A DNA stretch of 64,000 bases from NCBI GenBank assembly GCA_045586505.1, contig JAZNAL010000053.1:1-64000 (forward strand), written 5' to 3'. Of the stretch, positions 31,960 to 41,300 are shown one piece after another (positions within the stretch are counted from its first letter, which is position 1; each line of letters opens with the position of its first letter). Under the pieces are notes generated by a model, which ran no database searches, was not told the DNA's origin, and saw only the letters and a program-made list of their open reading frames with translations. The DNA comes from Flemingiibacterium sp045586505 (GTDB lineage: Bacteria > Bacillota > Clostridia > Oscillospirales > CAG-272). The translations under genes were made by a program, and so were the position numbers.

Positions 31960-34047
31960 TTATTTCGGCAGTCCGTCGCCGTTAGTGTACAGCACATCCG
32001 ACTTATCGGTGCCTGCAATGCACATAAGTCCCACATCAAAGAACTCCATCTTGCGCCAGTTGTATGGATCGCCCGGATTGCCTCCGACTTGACCCGAATA
32101 AAGCGCATAGGTGCCGTCGGCGCGTTCTGCAATTATAGAGACGCCGCCTGCTTCGATGCGTTTGACATCGCAAAGTGTCTCCACATCGGCAAGACCCAGT
32201 GAACGGTATCCCTGAACCTCAACCGAGCCGTCCGCAAAGAGCAGGACTGTGCTCTGATTGCACGCCGCTACGTCAACTACATTTCGAAAATGGGACACAT
32301 CGCACTGACCTGCGGTATTTGATCCCACCGCCACGACTGTACCGTCGGTTTTGAGTCCCACGGTGAAGCGCTGCCCTGCGGCAATGGCGGCGATATTCGT
32401 CCATTCGGCGGTATTTGCCTGACCGTAGGTGTTATCGCCATGTACGCTGACCGTACCGTTGTCATGAAGCAGTACGATATGTCTGTCGCCGACTGCTATT
32501 GCCACAACATCGGTATACTGCGGGATCCAATAGGTGTTAAGTTTGCCTTGATTTGCAATCGTGCTGACGCTTCCGTTGGTGTGAAGCACCACGGTGACAT
32601 CGGCGTTGGTCTCAACCGATACTGCGTTGCCCGTTTTGGTGCCTGCCAGCGTGCCGTCCTTTATACGCTTTATTTCACCGTTCCAGACTGCAAGCGGTTT
32701 GGCGTGATAGGATCGCTTCTGTGCGGCGGAAAGCATAGGATAAACTATCTCAAGCTCTGCGCGCACACCTGCGTCCTCGGGTTCAACTGTCTGTGCAAGA
32801 TTTGCGTCGGCATTTAATGGATAACGGTGAGCGAAATAAATAATGCCCGCATTGTCATTTGCGCTTGAAAAGCATTCCAGTGCCAGAGCGATGATCTCCG
32901 CCTTGGAGCGCTTTACGGTTTTAATATTCTCAATGTCATCAATAAATGATGCCGCCTCATAGTAGCGATGGGAGCTTGAAAAATAGTTGAATGCATTTTT
33001 GAAGACGGTTTTCTCAGAGGCAAGGCGATCCTCCGCACTTCTAATCTCGCTCACCACACGCAGAGCATTGGGGAAATCTCCTTTCGATTCCAGCATACTT
33101 ACGATGGTGTGGATGATAGAGTCGAATTTTTCGTCGCTCTCGGACATTTTTGCCACGCGGTATGCGTTTTCGTTGATCTTGCCCGAATCGCTGTCGATCA
33201 CGCTCTGAGCGGCATAGTCTATGATTCTTTCGCAGAACGGCTTCGGTGCTCCGTAAGCATAAACATAGGATGACTCAAGATCGCCCTCGGAGAAGTAGTG
33301 AAGCGAAGCTTTTTCACATACCCGCTGAAAAAGTCCCGTGTAACTAGACTCAGACGCGATCTTATAGGCTTCGTTGAAACGCCCATCCTTCATGAGGAAT
33401 TCCACCGAACTGCGTACACCAAGATATTTATAAAGGAAAACTCCGCCGATGGCTTCGGCAATCAGCATAAGAATGAGTACGGTCAGAATTACCGAGCGGC
33501 GCAGATGCTTGCGCTTCTGCTTTTCGGTTTCCTCCATTGCTTTTTTGATTATATCGTCGGTGTTCGGAACATCAGTATTTGCCTCTTTTGCAGTATTATC
33601 GGATGATATCTGCTTCTTGATGGGGCGGCGGACGTATTTGTACTCCGCGGCTTTAAATGTGAGCACCTGACCGTTTTCCAGCAGAATCTCGCTTATATAT
33701 GCGGAACAGCCATTGTATTTGAGTCCCTCAGGGATATTACCGCTGACGGTGATATATTCGGAGGCGTTGATATCCGAAAGAGAGTATTCGAAGGTGTTGA
33801 ACGGATGCTCGTTGTCCGGGGCGTATATCGGCATGGAGGAGAAGCGGTATCTGAAGGTGAAGCTCCGTATTGCCATTGACAGGTCGCGCCGCACTATGAC
33901 ACGCATAACGTCAGCGCCTGCGGGTTTGTTGATTATAGAGATGGCGTGTATCGACGCGGGAGGCGTGGTGTTCGGCGGCAGGGTCGGCACCGACATATAA
34001 ACGATGCTCTCGCCTGCAGAAACGGAATTATTATCGATGTTATTCAT
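31960..34047 (-). CDS. single-pass membrane protein with RCC1-like beta-propeller repeats
   Basis: A 695-residue protein. Residues 1-180 are cytosolic, with beta-rich sequence and a Thr/Asp linker; a transmembrane helix lies at about 182-209 (SVILTVLILMLIAEAIGGVFLY). The external part starts with helical TPR-like sequence (FNEAYKIASESSYTGLFQRV) and ends with at least four RCC1-type repeats, e.g. VGDRHIVLLHDNGTVSVHGDN and AGQRFTVGLKTDGTVVAVGSN. RCC1 propellers bind proteins. The start ATG 34047 has GGAGGTCAAT upstream. It overlaps the dipeptidase gene by 8 bases. Function in the envelope unknown. Confidence 0.85.
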   Translation of the reverse strand: MNNIDNNSVSAGESIVYMSVPTLPPNTTPPASIHAISIINKPAGADVMRVIVRRDLSMAIRSFTFRYRFSSMPIYAPDNEHPFNTFEYSLSDINASEYITVSGNIPEGLKYNGCSAYISEILLENGQVLTFKAAEYKYVRRPIKKQISSDNTAKEANTDVPNTDDIIKKAMEETEKQKRKHLRRSVILTVLILMLIAEAIGGVFLYKYLGVRSSVEFLMKDGRFNEAYKIASESSYTGLFQRVCEKASLHYFSEGDLESSYVYAYGAPKPFCERIIDYAAQSVIDSDSGKINENAYRVAKMSESDEKFDSIIHTIVSMLESKGDFPNALRVVSEIRSAEDRLASEKTVFKNAFNYFSSSHRYYEAASFIDDIENIKTVKRSKAEIIALALECFSSANDNAGIIYFAHRYPLNADANLAQTVEPEDAGVRAELEIVYPMLSAAQKRSYHAKPLAVWNGEIKRIKDGTLAGTKTGNAVSVETNADVTVVLHTNGSVSTIANQGKLNTYWIPQYTDVVAIAVGDRHIVLLHDNGTVSVHGDNTYGQANTAEWTNIAAIAAGQRFTVGLKTDGTVVAVGSNTAGQCDVSHFRNVVDVAACNQSTVLLFADGSVEVQGYRSLGLADVETLCDVKRIEAGGVSIIAERADGTYALYSGQVGGNPGDPYNWRKMEFFDVGLMCIAGTDKSDVLYTNGDGLPK

Positions 34048-35215
34048 ATTGACCTCCTCCCTGATTTCCCAGCTCATCCTCAGCAGGGACGAGCGGGATA
34101 TCGTCTATGGGGTGGTCGGTGGGCAGATAATCCTTGGTGTTGACACACTGGAAATGCCACCATTCGGAGTTTATGTAGGTAAAACCGCAGCCAACCATCA
34201 CGCGGGTCATATAGTCCATGTTGTTACGGGCTGTTTCGGTCATGATTTCGCTGTTTCGCGCAGATTCTTCGGTGAAGGAATGCATGGGAGTCGGCATTTC
34301 AAGCTCGACGCCGCCTGCATCGCACAGTGACATATCTATAGCTGTGCCGCGGTCATGAATGCCGCCCATTCCTCGAGAGGGGTCTGCGACCCATTTGTGT
34401 ACACGCACCACGTCAAACCAACGCTGCTGTACCGAGGTGGGACGGTATGCGTCATAGATCACAACAGTGTATCCGTCGTTTCGGAATACCTCGATGGCGT
34501 TCATCAGCTTTTGCAGGGTGTCGTACTGCAGAAGGCAGAGATTCTTTTTGTAAAACGGCTCGCCGATAGAGGTGTCGGAGGTGGAGAGCTTCATGGATAC
34601 CACCACATCGTACTGCGACAGGTCAAAGCCCTCGGGTATGGGCTCGGTGGTTTCATATACCCTCAGATATTTCCGAACATCCACGAGATGTGAGTACGCC
34701 GGAATCTTTGTTCCGGCGGCGTTGGGCGCCATTCCCGACTCTACGGGAACCTCGGCGTACAGCTGGGTGTTGTCGCTGAGTGCATGGAGAAAGCCTTCCT
34801 TGGTAAAGCCCAGCGGGGTGCCGTCAATATCGTACACCTTTGCCCAAATGCTGTTGTCCTCCGGCTCGGTAAGGATGATCTTGGTGCCTTCCTTCAACGT
34901 ATTATAGGGGTACTGTGAGGTCGTGGATTCATAAATATCCATTTTGCCGTAGACCGTCATAGGGAAGCTCCGGGGCCCGTCCAGTGAGGAGTTGGGCAAA
35001 GCTTGCCCGGGTCTTGTCAGGGATGTGGTGCCCAGCTTACCGAAATCGAATGCCTCGTCGGGAAATTCGAGACCGAGATGCTCTTTAAGGTCAAAATCCT
35101 CGTATATATGATTTTTTGCTTCGGGTGAGACCGCACAGGAGGTGAGTGTGCTGCCGAGATTCAATATCAGTGACGTCAACAGCACAAGATTTAGCGGTCG
35201 TTTGAGAGTTTTCAT
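34040..35215 (-). CDS. M15-family D-Ala-D-Ala dipeptidase-like lipoprotein
   Basis: A 391-residue lipoprotein with lipobox TLTSC (Cys27). Residues about 70-150 resemble an SH3-like wall-binding domain (YGKMDIYESTTSQYPYNTLKEGTKI, with WAKVYDIDGTPLGFT). The C-terminal half is a VanX/DdpX-type zinc peptidase: IYDAYRPTSVQQRWF, the zinc motif GGIHDRGTAIDMSLCD (His and Asp ligands) and the final EWWHF. VanX enzymes split D-Ala-D-Ala inside the cell; this one is exported and probably trims peptidoglycan stem peptides. It is the third gene of an acyltransferase operon, so it likely takes part in wall modification rather than vancomycin resistance. Confidence 0.88.
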   Translation of the reverse strand: MKTLKRPLNLVLLTSLILNLGSTLTSCAVSPEAKNHIYEDFDLKEHLGLEFPDEAFDFGKLGTTSLTRPGQALPNSSLDGPRSFPMTVYGKMDIYESTTSQYPYNTLKEGTKIILTEPEDNSIWAKVYDIDGTPLGFTKEGFLHALSDNTQLYAEVPVESGMAPNAAGTKIPAYSHLVDVRKYLRVYETTEPIPEGFDLSQYDVVVSMKLSTSDTSIGEPFYKKNLCLLQYDTLQKLMNAIEVFRNDGYTVVIYDAYRPTSVQQRWFDVVRVHKWVADPSRGMGGIHDRGTAIDMSLCDAGGVELEMPTPMHSFTEESARNSEIMTETARNNMDYMTRVMVGCGFTYINSEWWHFQCVNTKDYLPTDHPIDDIPLVPAEDELGNQGGGQYE

Positions 35216-36309
35216 TCAGGTGCTCCTTCATGGGTTGTATCAGCAGTTGTGCTGCCGATCAGATTTCGCAGATTGCGCTCCGCTATCATTGCGACTACAT
35301 AGTCGGGGGAGAAGCTGTCAATAAGTCCGAGGTTGTCGCAGTATGGCGTGGCACGCTCAAATCGTGCCTCGGACACAGATGATGCCGCAAAGGGGATCAT
35401 CGCGTTGGCAAAGGAGTCGCGGAACATTAAAAGCTTACCGTTACCGCCGCCTCTGGTGGCAATACGCAGATCCATGGGAGTGGAGTAAGCGGTGGTGTAG
35501 ATGTAGCGATCGGTGAAGTCGTAGCTTATATTATCGTCGAAAACCTGGCGGTCGGGGAAGAGCAGTGTGTCCAGGTCGCCGATGTGGTCGCGCGTGGGTG
35601 TGGGAGAATAACTGTCAAAATCGGGTATATCAAAGGAGAGCTTGTCTGCGATCGCCTCAAATGCGATATGTGCGCCCTCGTTGTTCCAGTGGGTGTCGCG
35701 CTTGTGGTATACAAGACGCTGGGTCTTGGCATCCGTCAGTATGCCGCGCAGATCAATGTAAGGCACTCCGCGAGCATCCAGCGCTTCAATAAGACGGTCA
35801 AAATCTCTGCCCTCGGTGTTCATGATATAGCGGGAGGGCATCATCTCGGGGTAGATACTGTTTTTGTTGGGGGCGCAGACAAAGAGGAACTCGGCACCGT
35901 GGGCGGTGGAGTATTCATACATATAAAGGAGTGCATCCGCGGCGGCGGAGATCTCCTCATCGGTCATGAGTGCGCTTCCCATATAGTCGGGCAGGGTGTC
36001 AGCGAAGAACAGAAAGTCATCGCGTCCGAGAATTACCTGCTCGTTGCCCTCGGAGAAAAAATCGGCTTTCATGGCGGCAAAAACATCTACCACCTTATTT
36101 CTGTATGCAAAGCTCTTGGAGAAATATTCCTCAAACTGATCGCCGAAATCGGAGTTTATGGTGATCACTTGCCCTGAGGTCAGAAGCGACGGCATTGCGG
36201 TACCGCCCTCAGCCGCCTCAGCGGCACCGGGGATAACCATTCCTGCCGAGAAAAACGCGCATGGGATAAGGAAGAGCGCGCAGTATATGATAAGCAGTAT
36301 TTTTTTCAT
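35212..36309 (-). CDS. AlgX/AlgJ-like (DHHW-family) SGNH acetyltransferase partner
   Basis: A 365-residue exported protein. The signal anchor is ILLIIYCALFLIPCAFFSAGMVI. The catalytic pattern of the AlgJ/AlgX/DHHW group is present: DTHWNNEG near residue 205 (Asp and His) and a nucleophile serine in MFRDSFANAMIPF near 296. Such proteins take acetyl groups from the membrane acyltransferase and transfer them to a polysaccharide or wall polymer. It is directly downstream of the MBOAT gene and overlaps the dipeptidase start by 4 bases. GGAGGGTGCCGCG precedes the chosen ATG. Confidence 0.9.
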   Translation of the reverse strand: MKKILLIIYCALFLIPCAFFSAGMVIPGAAEAAEGGTAMPSLLTSGQVITINSDFGDQFEEYFSKSFAYRNKVVDVFAAMKADFFSEGNEQVILGRDDFLFFADTLPDYMGSALMTDEEISAAADALLYMYEYSTAHGAEFLFVCAPNKNSIYPEMMPSRYIMNTEGRDFDRLIEALDARGVPYIDLRGILTDAKTQRLVYHKRDTHWNNEGAHIAFEAIADKLSFDIPDFDSYSPTPTRDHIGDLDTLLFPDRQVFDDNISYDFTDRYIYTTAYSTPMDLRIATRGGGNGKLLMFRDSFANAMIPFAASSVSEARFERATPYCDNLGLIDSFSPDYVVAMIAERNLRNLIGSTTADTTHEGAPE

Positions 36310-36323
36310 CGCGGCACCCTCCT

Positions 36324-37733
36324 TTAGAAAATATAGTAGATAAACGGATTGAACGAGGTGGAAGCGAGGGTCATCACGCACAGGATAAACAGCGGCAGAC
36401 TGATAACATAGCCGATGCTCTCGCCGACAAGAGTGAGCTTTTCGGTGCGTGAAATGTATTTTTTCAGCATGGGAAGAATCGGCAGTGAGAAGATTATGCC
36501 GAAGATAATCATCATGCAGGTGTAAGGCGTAAAGAGTGCAGTGGCATCACCGGGAGCGCCCGAGAAGGAGAACATGGCTCCGATATAGTCAAGCGCGAAA
36601 TTCATGCTCGGCGAGTTGAACACTACAAAGCCAAGGCAGACTGCAAGAAGAGTGTAAATATGGAAGATAGGCTTAAGCAGAGGCTTTTTTGCCCATTTTT
36701 CAATATTTGTCACCTGCTCGAACATCATGAGGAGTCCGTGCCACATACCCCAGATAATATAGGTGAAGTTAGCGCCGTGCCAGAGTCCGGTCAGGAAGAA
36801 CACGATGAGTCGGTTGCACGCGGTGCGTACCTTGCCGCAGCGGTTTCCGCCCAGGGAGAAGTAGACGTATTCGCGGAACCAGGAGGTAAGCGAAATGTGC
36901 CAACGCTTCCAGAAGTCGCGGATGGATACGGCAGAGTATGGATAGTTGAAGTTTTCAAGCAGATCAAAGCCGAACATATGAGCAAGACCGATCGCCATAT
37001 CGGAGTAGCCGGAGAAGTCGAAATAAAGCTGAATGCAGTAGCAGATCGCGCCCGACCAGGCGAGGAGCGAGGAGGGGGAATCCGCACCAAACGCCGCTTC
37101 GGCGATGATAGCGGCGGTGTTGGATACCAGTACCTTCTTGGAAAGGCCGTAAATAAAGCGGCGGATACCGAGTGCGGTCTGCTCAACGGTGACGGTGCGT
37201 GCGGCAATCTGCTCCTTGATGTCGCCGTATTTGACGATGGGACCTGCGATGAGCTGGGGAAAGAAGGAGATGTACAGAAGCAGGTCGCCGAAGGAACGCT
37301 GAGCCTCGGTCTTGCCGCGGCGTACGTCTACGACGTAGGAGAGCACCTGGAAGGTGTAAAATGAAATGCCGACGGGGATGGTAAGCTGGGGTATCGGGAT
37401 ATCAACAGCCAGCGCCGTGTTGATGAGTGAAACGAGCCACGGTACATATTTGAAGAAGCCAAGTACGGCAAGGTCGACAACGACGCAGGCGGTACAGATG
37501 ACCGACTGTGCTTTCGGTTTGCATTTGGTCATGAGCAGGGTCATAGACCAGTTGAACATGACGGAGCTTAACATGATTATTATGTATACCGGCTCGCCGT
37601 AGGCATAAAACAGCAGGCTGACGACCGCGAGAAGGAGATTTCTTGCTCCCAGGAAGCGCGGCGGAATCAGCGTATAAATAAGCCATACCGCGGGCAGAAA
37701 AATAAACAGAAAAACGGTTGATGAAAATACCAT
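36324..37733 (-). CDS. MBOAT-family membrane O-acyltransferase (AlgI/DltB-like)
   Basis: A 469-residue polytopic membrane protein with about ten helices. The family core is clear: YPYSAVSIRDFWKRWHISLTSWFREYVY, then FFLTGLWHGANFTYIIWGMWHG with the catalytic His near residue 316. AlgI-type MBOATs move acetyl groups from cytosolic acetyl-CoA across the membrane to a partner (here the DHHW protein) for O-acetylation of surface polymers. The start is ATG 37733 (MVFSSTVFLF) behind GAGGTTTTC. It is the first gene of the six-gene operon, with promoter at 37807-37835. Confidence 0.93.
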   Translation of the reverse strand: MVFSSTVFLFIFLPAVWLIYTLIPPRFLGARNLLLAVVSLLFYAYGEPVYIIIMLSSVMFNWSMTLLMTKCKPKAQSVICTACVVVDLAVLGFFKYVPWLVSLINTALAVDIPIPQLTIPVGISFYTFQVLSYVVDVRRGKTEAQRSFGDLLLYISFFPQLIAGPIVKYGDIKEQIAARTVTVEQTALGIRRFIYGLSKKVLVSNTAAIIAEAAFGADSPSSLLAWSGAICYCIQLYFDFSGYSDMAIGLAHMFGFDLLENFNYPYSAVSIRDFWKRWHISLTSWFREYVYFSLGGNRCGKVRTACNRLIVFFLTGLWHGANFTYIIWGMWHGLLMMFEQVTNIEKWAKKPLLKPIFHIYTLLAVCLGFVVFNSPSMNFALDYIGAMFSFSGAPGDATALFTPYTCMMIIFGIIFSLPILPMLKKYISRTEKLTLVGESIGYVISLPLFILCVMTLASTSFNPFIYYIF

Positions 37734-37806
37734 GAAAACCTCATAAAAACAATTATTTGGAATATAATAATAACAGTCTTTCAATAGCACATAATTATTC
37801 ATTATA

Positions 37807-37835
37807 ATTATACCACCTTTTTTATGCTATTGCAA
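37807..37835 (-). promoter_or_regulatory. promoter of the MBOAT surface operon
   Basis: Minus strand TTGCAA (37830-37835), 17-base spacer, TATAAT (37807-37812) with extended TGG before the -10. It is divergent from the tRNA promoter at 37895. Confidence 0.7.
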
Positions 37836-37894
37836 TATATTTTTTGAAGAATTCCGCCGAGGGAAATTTATTTTTGCAAATTTGACAAAACCTA

Positions 37895-37923
37895 TTGACA
37901 AATGTAATGCTATGTGATATAAT
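37895..37923 (+). promoter_or_regulatory. promoter of the tRNA-Leu/tRNA-fMet unit
   Basis: TTGACA at 37895-37900, 17-base spacer, TATAAT at 37918-37923; perfect consensus. Confidence 0.9.
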
Positions 37924-37967
37924 GTATAGGCGCTCGAGCGAGAGCGTACAAAAAGGTAACGGAAAAT

Positions 37968-38055
37968 GCCGGAGTGGCGGAATTGGCAGACGCCCGGGAC
38001 TTAAAATCCCGTGGGACTATATCCCGTACCGGTTCGAGCCCGGTTTCCGGCACCA
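37968..38055 (+). tRNA. tRNA-Leu(UAA)
   Basis: An 88-base class II tRNA with encoded CCA. Acceptor GCCGGAG pairs with TTCCGGC; the anticodon arm CGGGA-CTTAAAA-TCCCG gives anticodon TAA; a long variable arm (TGGGACTATATCCCG) follows, as expected for leucine; T loop GTTCGAG. Confidence 0.96.
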
Positions 38056-38069
38056 AAAACCTTATATAT

Positions 38070-38145
38070 CGCGCGGTAGAGCAGTTGGTAGCTCGTCGGG
38101 CTCATAACCCGGAGGCCGCAGGTTCAAGTCCTGCCCGCGCAACCA
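38070..38145 (+). tRNA. initiator tRNA-fMet(CAU)
   Basis: A 76-base tRNA with CAT anticodon (CGGG-CTCATAA-CCCG). It shows both initiator hallmarks: the unpaired C1-A72 at the acceptor end and three consecutive G-C pairs in the anticodon stem. CCA is encoded. It shares the transcript with tRNA-Leu, 14 bases downstream. Confidence 0.95.
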
Positions 38146-38151
38146 AAGCAG

Positions 38152-38199
38152 GAGGGACTATGTCAAATGCGAGTTTAATTGCATTTGGGGTAGTCCCTC
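38152..38199 (+). promoter_or_regulatory. long hairpin sequestering the ribosome site and start of the small membrane peptide
   Basis: GAGGGACTA (38152-38160) pairs perfectly with TAGTCCCTC (38191-38199); inside, CAAATGC pairs with GCATTTG. The outer stem covers the ribosome site and the first base of the start codon. It may be a translational lock or a terminator for the tRNA transcript. Confidence 0.6.
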
Positions 38200-38246
38200 T
38201 AATTACATTTTTATATGAATTTGTTGCCGGGTTGCTGATTAAATAA
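38160..38246 (+). CDS. 28-residue single-helix membrane peptide
   Basis: ATG 38160 follows GGAGGG by a short 3-base gap and opens a 28-codon frame starting MSNASLIAFGVVPLITFLYE and ending in GLLIK. It is one hydrophobic helix with a terminal lysine, the form of holin-like or type I toxin peptides and of small regulatory membrane peptides. The start region is buried in a hairpin, and it begins 15 bases after tRNA-fMet, so it would be made only from tRNA read-through or an unseen promoter. Real-gene status is uncertain. Confidence 0.45.
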   Translation: MSNASLIAFGVVPLITFLYEFVAGLLIK

Positions 38247-38354
38247 GCGTCTTACAAAATCACCAAGGGAGGCGAAATTTTTCAAATATTCGTAAGGAGT
38301 TCTAACTGTCAGCAAAAGGGTAAATTCAATTTTATGAAAGGACTTTTAATTAAA

Positions 38355-41300
38355 ATGAAGAAATTTACTAGTATGTTTCTAGCTCTTGCAATGTTTTTAA
38401 CATTTGCACCTATGACCGTTTTTGCGGCAGACACTGAAGTGTCTGTTGTTGAAACTGAAGAAACAGTAGTTAATACCGAGATGGAAGAAGCCGAGCCTGT
38501 CGTAACAGGTACTCCGGTTGCTTCTCTTAAAGAGGGTACATACGATGAGTCCCAGAAGGTGGCTCTGTCATCGGCTGTTCCGGGTGCAGAGATTTATTAC
38601 ACCACCGACGGAAGCGAGCCTACCGTGGAAAGCAAGAAATACACGGGCGAATTCAGAATTTTCAGAACTACTACTCTGAAAGCGATTGCTGTAAAAGACG
38701 GTGAGATTTTAGGTGACGTGATGAGCGTTTCCTACACCTTGAATACAGGATACCTGAAGCTGCTTCTTTGTTTGATAGCTTCTATGATGTCAAGTAAAGA
38801 TTTAGAAGCGCCTGAAACTCCCATTGAATCTGCGGAGCTTTGGGTGAATGAAGCTGCCGTTTCCGTTGCAAAAGTTGGCGATACCGTTACACTTGTAACA
38901 GTTCCTGAAGATGCAACAGGAACAATTACATGGTATGTGGGCGGTGCGGAAATAGAAAGCAACGCTGACTCCAAAACATATACCGTTACCGCTCTTGATA
39001 TGGGCAAGACCATTAAAGCTCAGATGGTGGGAACCGGTTCATATGAGGGAACTGCATCCGCCGAATGTACAGTTGCAAGCACTACCACGGTAACTGCCGA
39101 AGATATTATGAGCGATGAGGTTGGCAGCAGCCCTGTTGTACTTACCAATGCAGATGATACTAAGTTCTTAGACGATAACGGCGATGAGGTGACCGTTGAT
39201 GCTTCATCGACTCTTACGCTCACAATCGAAAATTCGGAAAAGGACGAAGAAGAAGTAACCGAAGCTACCACTTTGGTTGTAGAGAAGATCATAGAGGGTA
39301 CTGATGCAGATGCCAGTGCGCTTTCCGACGTAACAGCTGTAGCAGTTGACGTTGATCTCCACCTTGACGATACCCCTGTGCATCCCGTAGGTGAGGTTAC
39401 AGTAACTCTTTCTGCAAACCAATTAGGTCTTGAAGAGGGAACAGACCTCTCAAATTACGTATTCAAGGCAAAGCACACTAATAAAGAGAACACGGAAGAA
39501 TATGTCGACGGTGTCGTTGTTGAAATCGACGGTGTTCAGTATGTCCGTTTTGAACTTAACGGTCTCAGCACAATCTGGATCGGTAACGTACCCCCGAGAA
39601 CGGTAAGCTTCTACAATACGGAAGCTGATGCAGACAATAAGGTGAACAGTATCGGCTCGGTTATCGTTAAGTTCGGCGATTTTACACCTACCTTGCAGAT
39701 ACCTACTCCTTCCCGTGCAGGTTACCTGTTCTGCGGCTGGAATTATGATATGACCCGCACCCCCATAATCACCAACCTCGAAGTTCACGCACTTTGGGTC
39801 GAGGGCGTAAAAATGCCCGCGGACAATATCGCCGCTGAACTCAGCGAGGCTACGGAAGCGGTGTCAGTTGAAATCAGCGACGGTCTTGTAAGCATTGACG
39901 GCAAAAACGGCGAAATCGTTCCTGCAGGTCTTTCGGCAGAAATTACCGTAAATGCACCCGAAAATGCGGTTAAATATTATGTAGGCACAGACGCAGCTGA
40001 AGTTGCTGTATTCAACGACGCGGACGGCTATACTGCTGTATCCGATGAGGCAATCGGCTTTACCGTTGACGTAACCGATGATGACGGACTCGTGCTTGCC
40101 CTCTCCACCACATACTATTATAAGTGGGTTGACGAGAACGGCGAAGTAATTGCGCTTCAGGAAGTTAAGGCGCAGGTTGCAAACGGCTCTGACACTGCAA
40201 CCTCCAAGACATATACCGTTGATGTAAACCGCGGTATCGGTACGTTTGAGGCATACCTCATTGACAGTGATGATCGCACCAAGGACTATGTAGCGTATAT
40301 CAATAACAATTTAATGGGAGACATGTACGGCTACACTTTACGAAACAGCGTCTCTTTTGACGGCTACGAAGTGGATTACGACTTCTCTGCCTATGACGCC
40401 TTAAAGCTTGTGTTCACTCCTTTTGAGGGGGAAACCTTTGATAATACGGACACTATTACGGCAGCGGGTGAATATTATGGCGAGAATGAATGGAACGATA
40501 ACTGGACCGGAACATATGCGATCGAAGACGGAAAGTTAATCGTTACATATCCTTTCAACGTGTTAAATATGACCGATGACGGCGCCGATGTAATAATATC
40601 GGTTAATGATGTTACTCAGGATATATACATTCATTGGGATCACGGCGAAGAAGCTTATACCCAGGAAGACGTAGTAGAGGTCGAGTGTGAAACCTGGGCA
40701 GAAGCTCTTACTGCAATTAAGAATGCTTCCGAGGAGAAGCAGTACAGTATAAACTGCACTGATAGTTCCGCAGTTACTCTTACAAGCTCTCTGAAGATTC
40801 CTGCAAATGTTGACGTTGGTTTGCCTAATGTACCCAGCTTTACGGTTGCAAGAGGCGCAACACTTACCCTTACGGATGACAGCAACAAGGAGTGCGCATC
40901 TATTCTCTTGTTGGTCAAAGGCGATTTTATTGTTGAGAACGGCGGTGTTGTTACATCATCGTATGTTGGAGATAATGAAGGTGGACGTTGGTATCCGATG
41001 CTTGATGCGTACAACATTACATTCAAGTCGGGCGCAAGCTTAACTCTTCCCGAAGACACCCTGCTGTATATGAACAGCACCCACGGTTACACCGGTGCGG
41101 AAGACGGCGTTTGTACCTTTGAAAAGGGCTCAACCGTAAATAGCTCAGGCAATCTTAACATTCAGAACTTTGATGTTTTAAACCTGAACGGCACATTCAA
41201 CTCCGCGAACTACACATACCTCTATAACGATGAAACAAATATCGGCGGAGTCGTTAAACATACCGTAAACGGATATGGTTATCTTGAACTGTACGGAACT

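Noticed and set aside
34040..35215. Vancomycin resistance gene vanX
   Set aside because: The protein is an exported lipoprotein with an extra wall-binding-like domain, and no vanH, vanA/B or vanRS genes are nearby.
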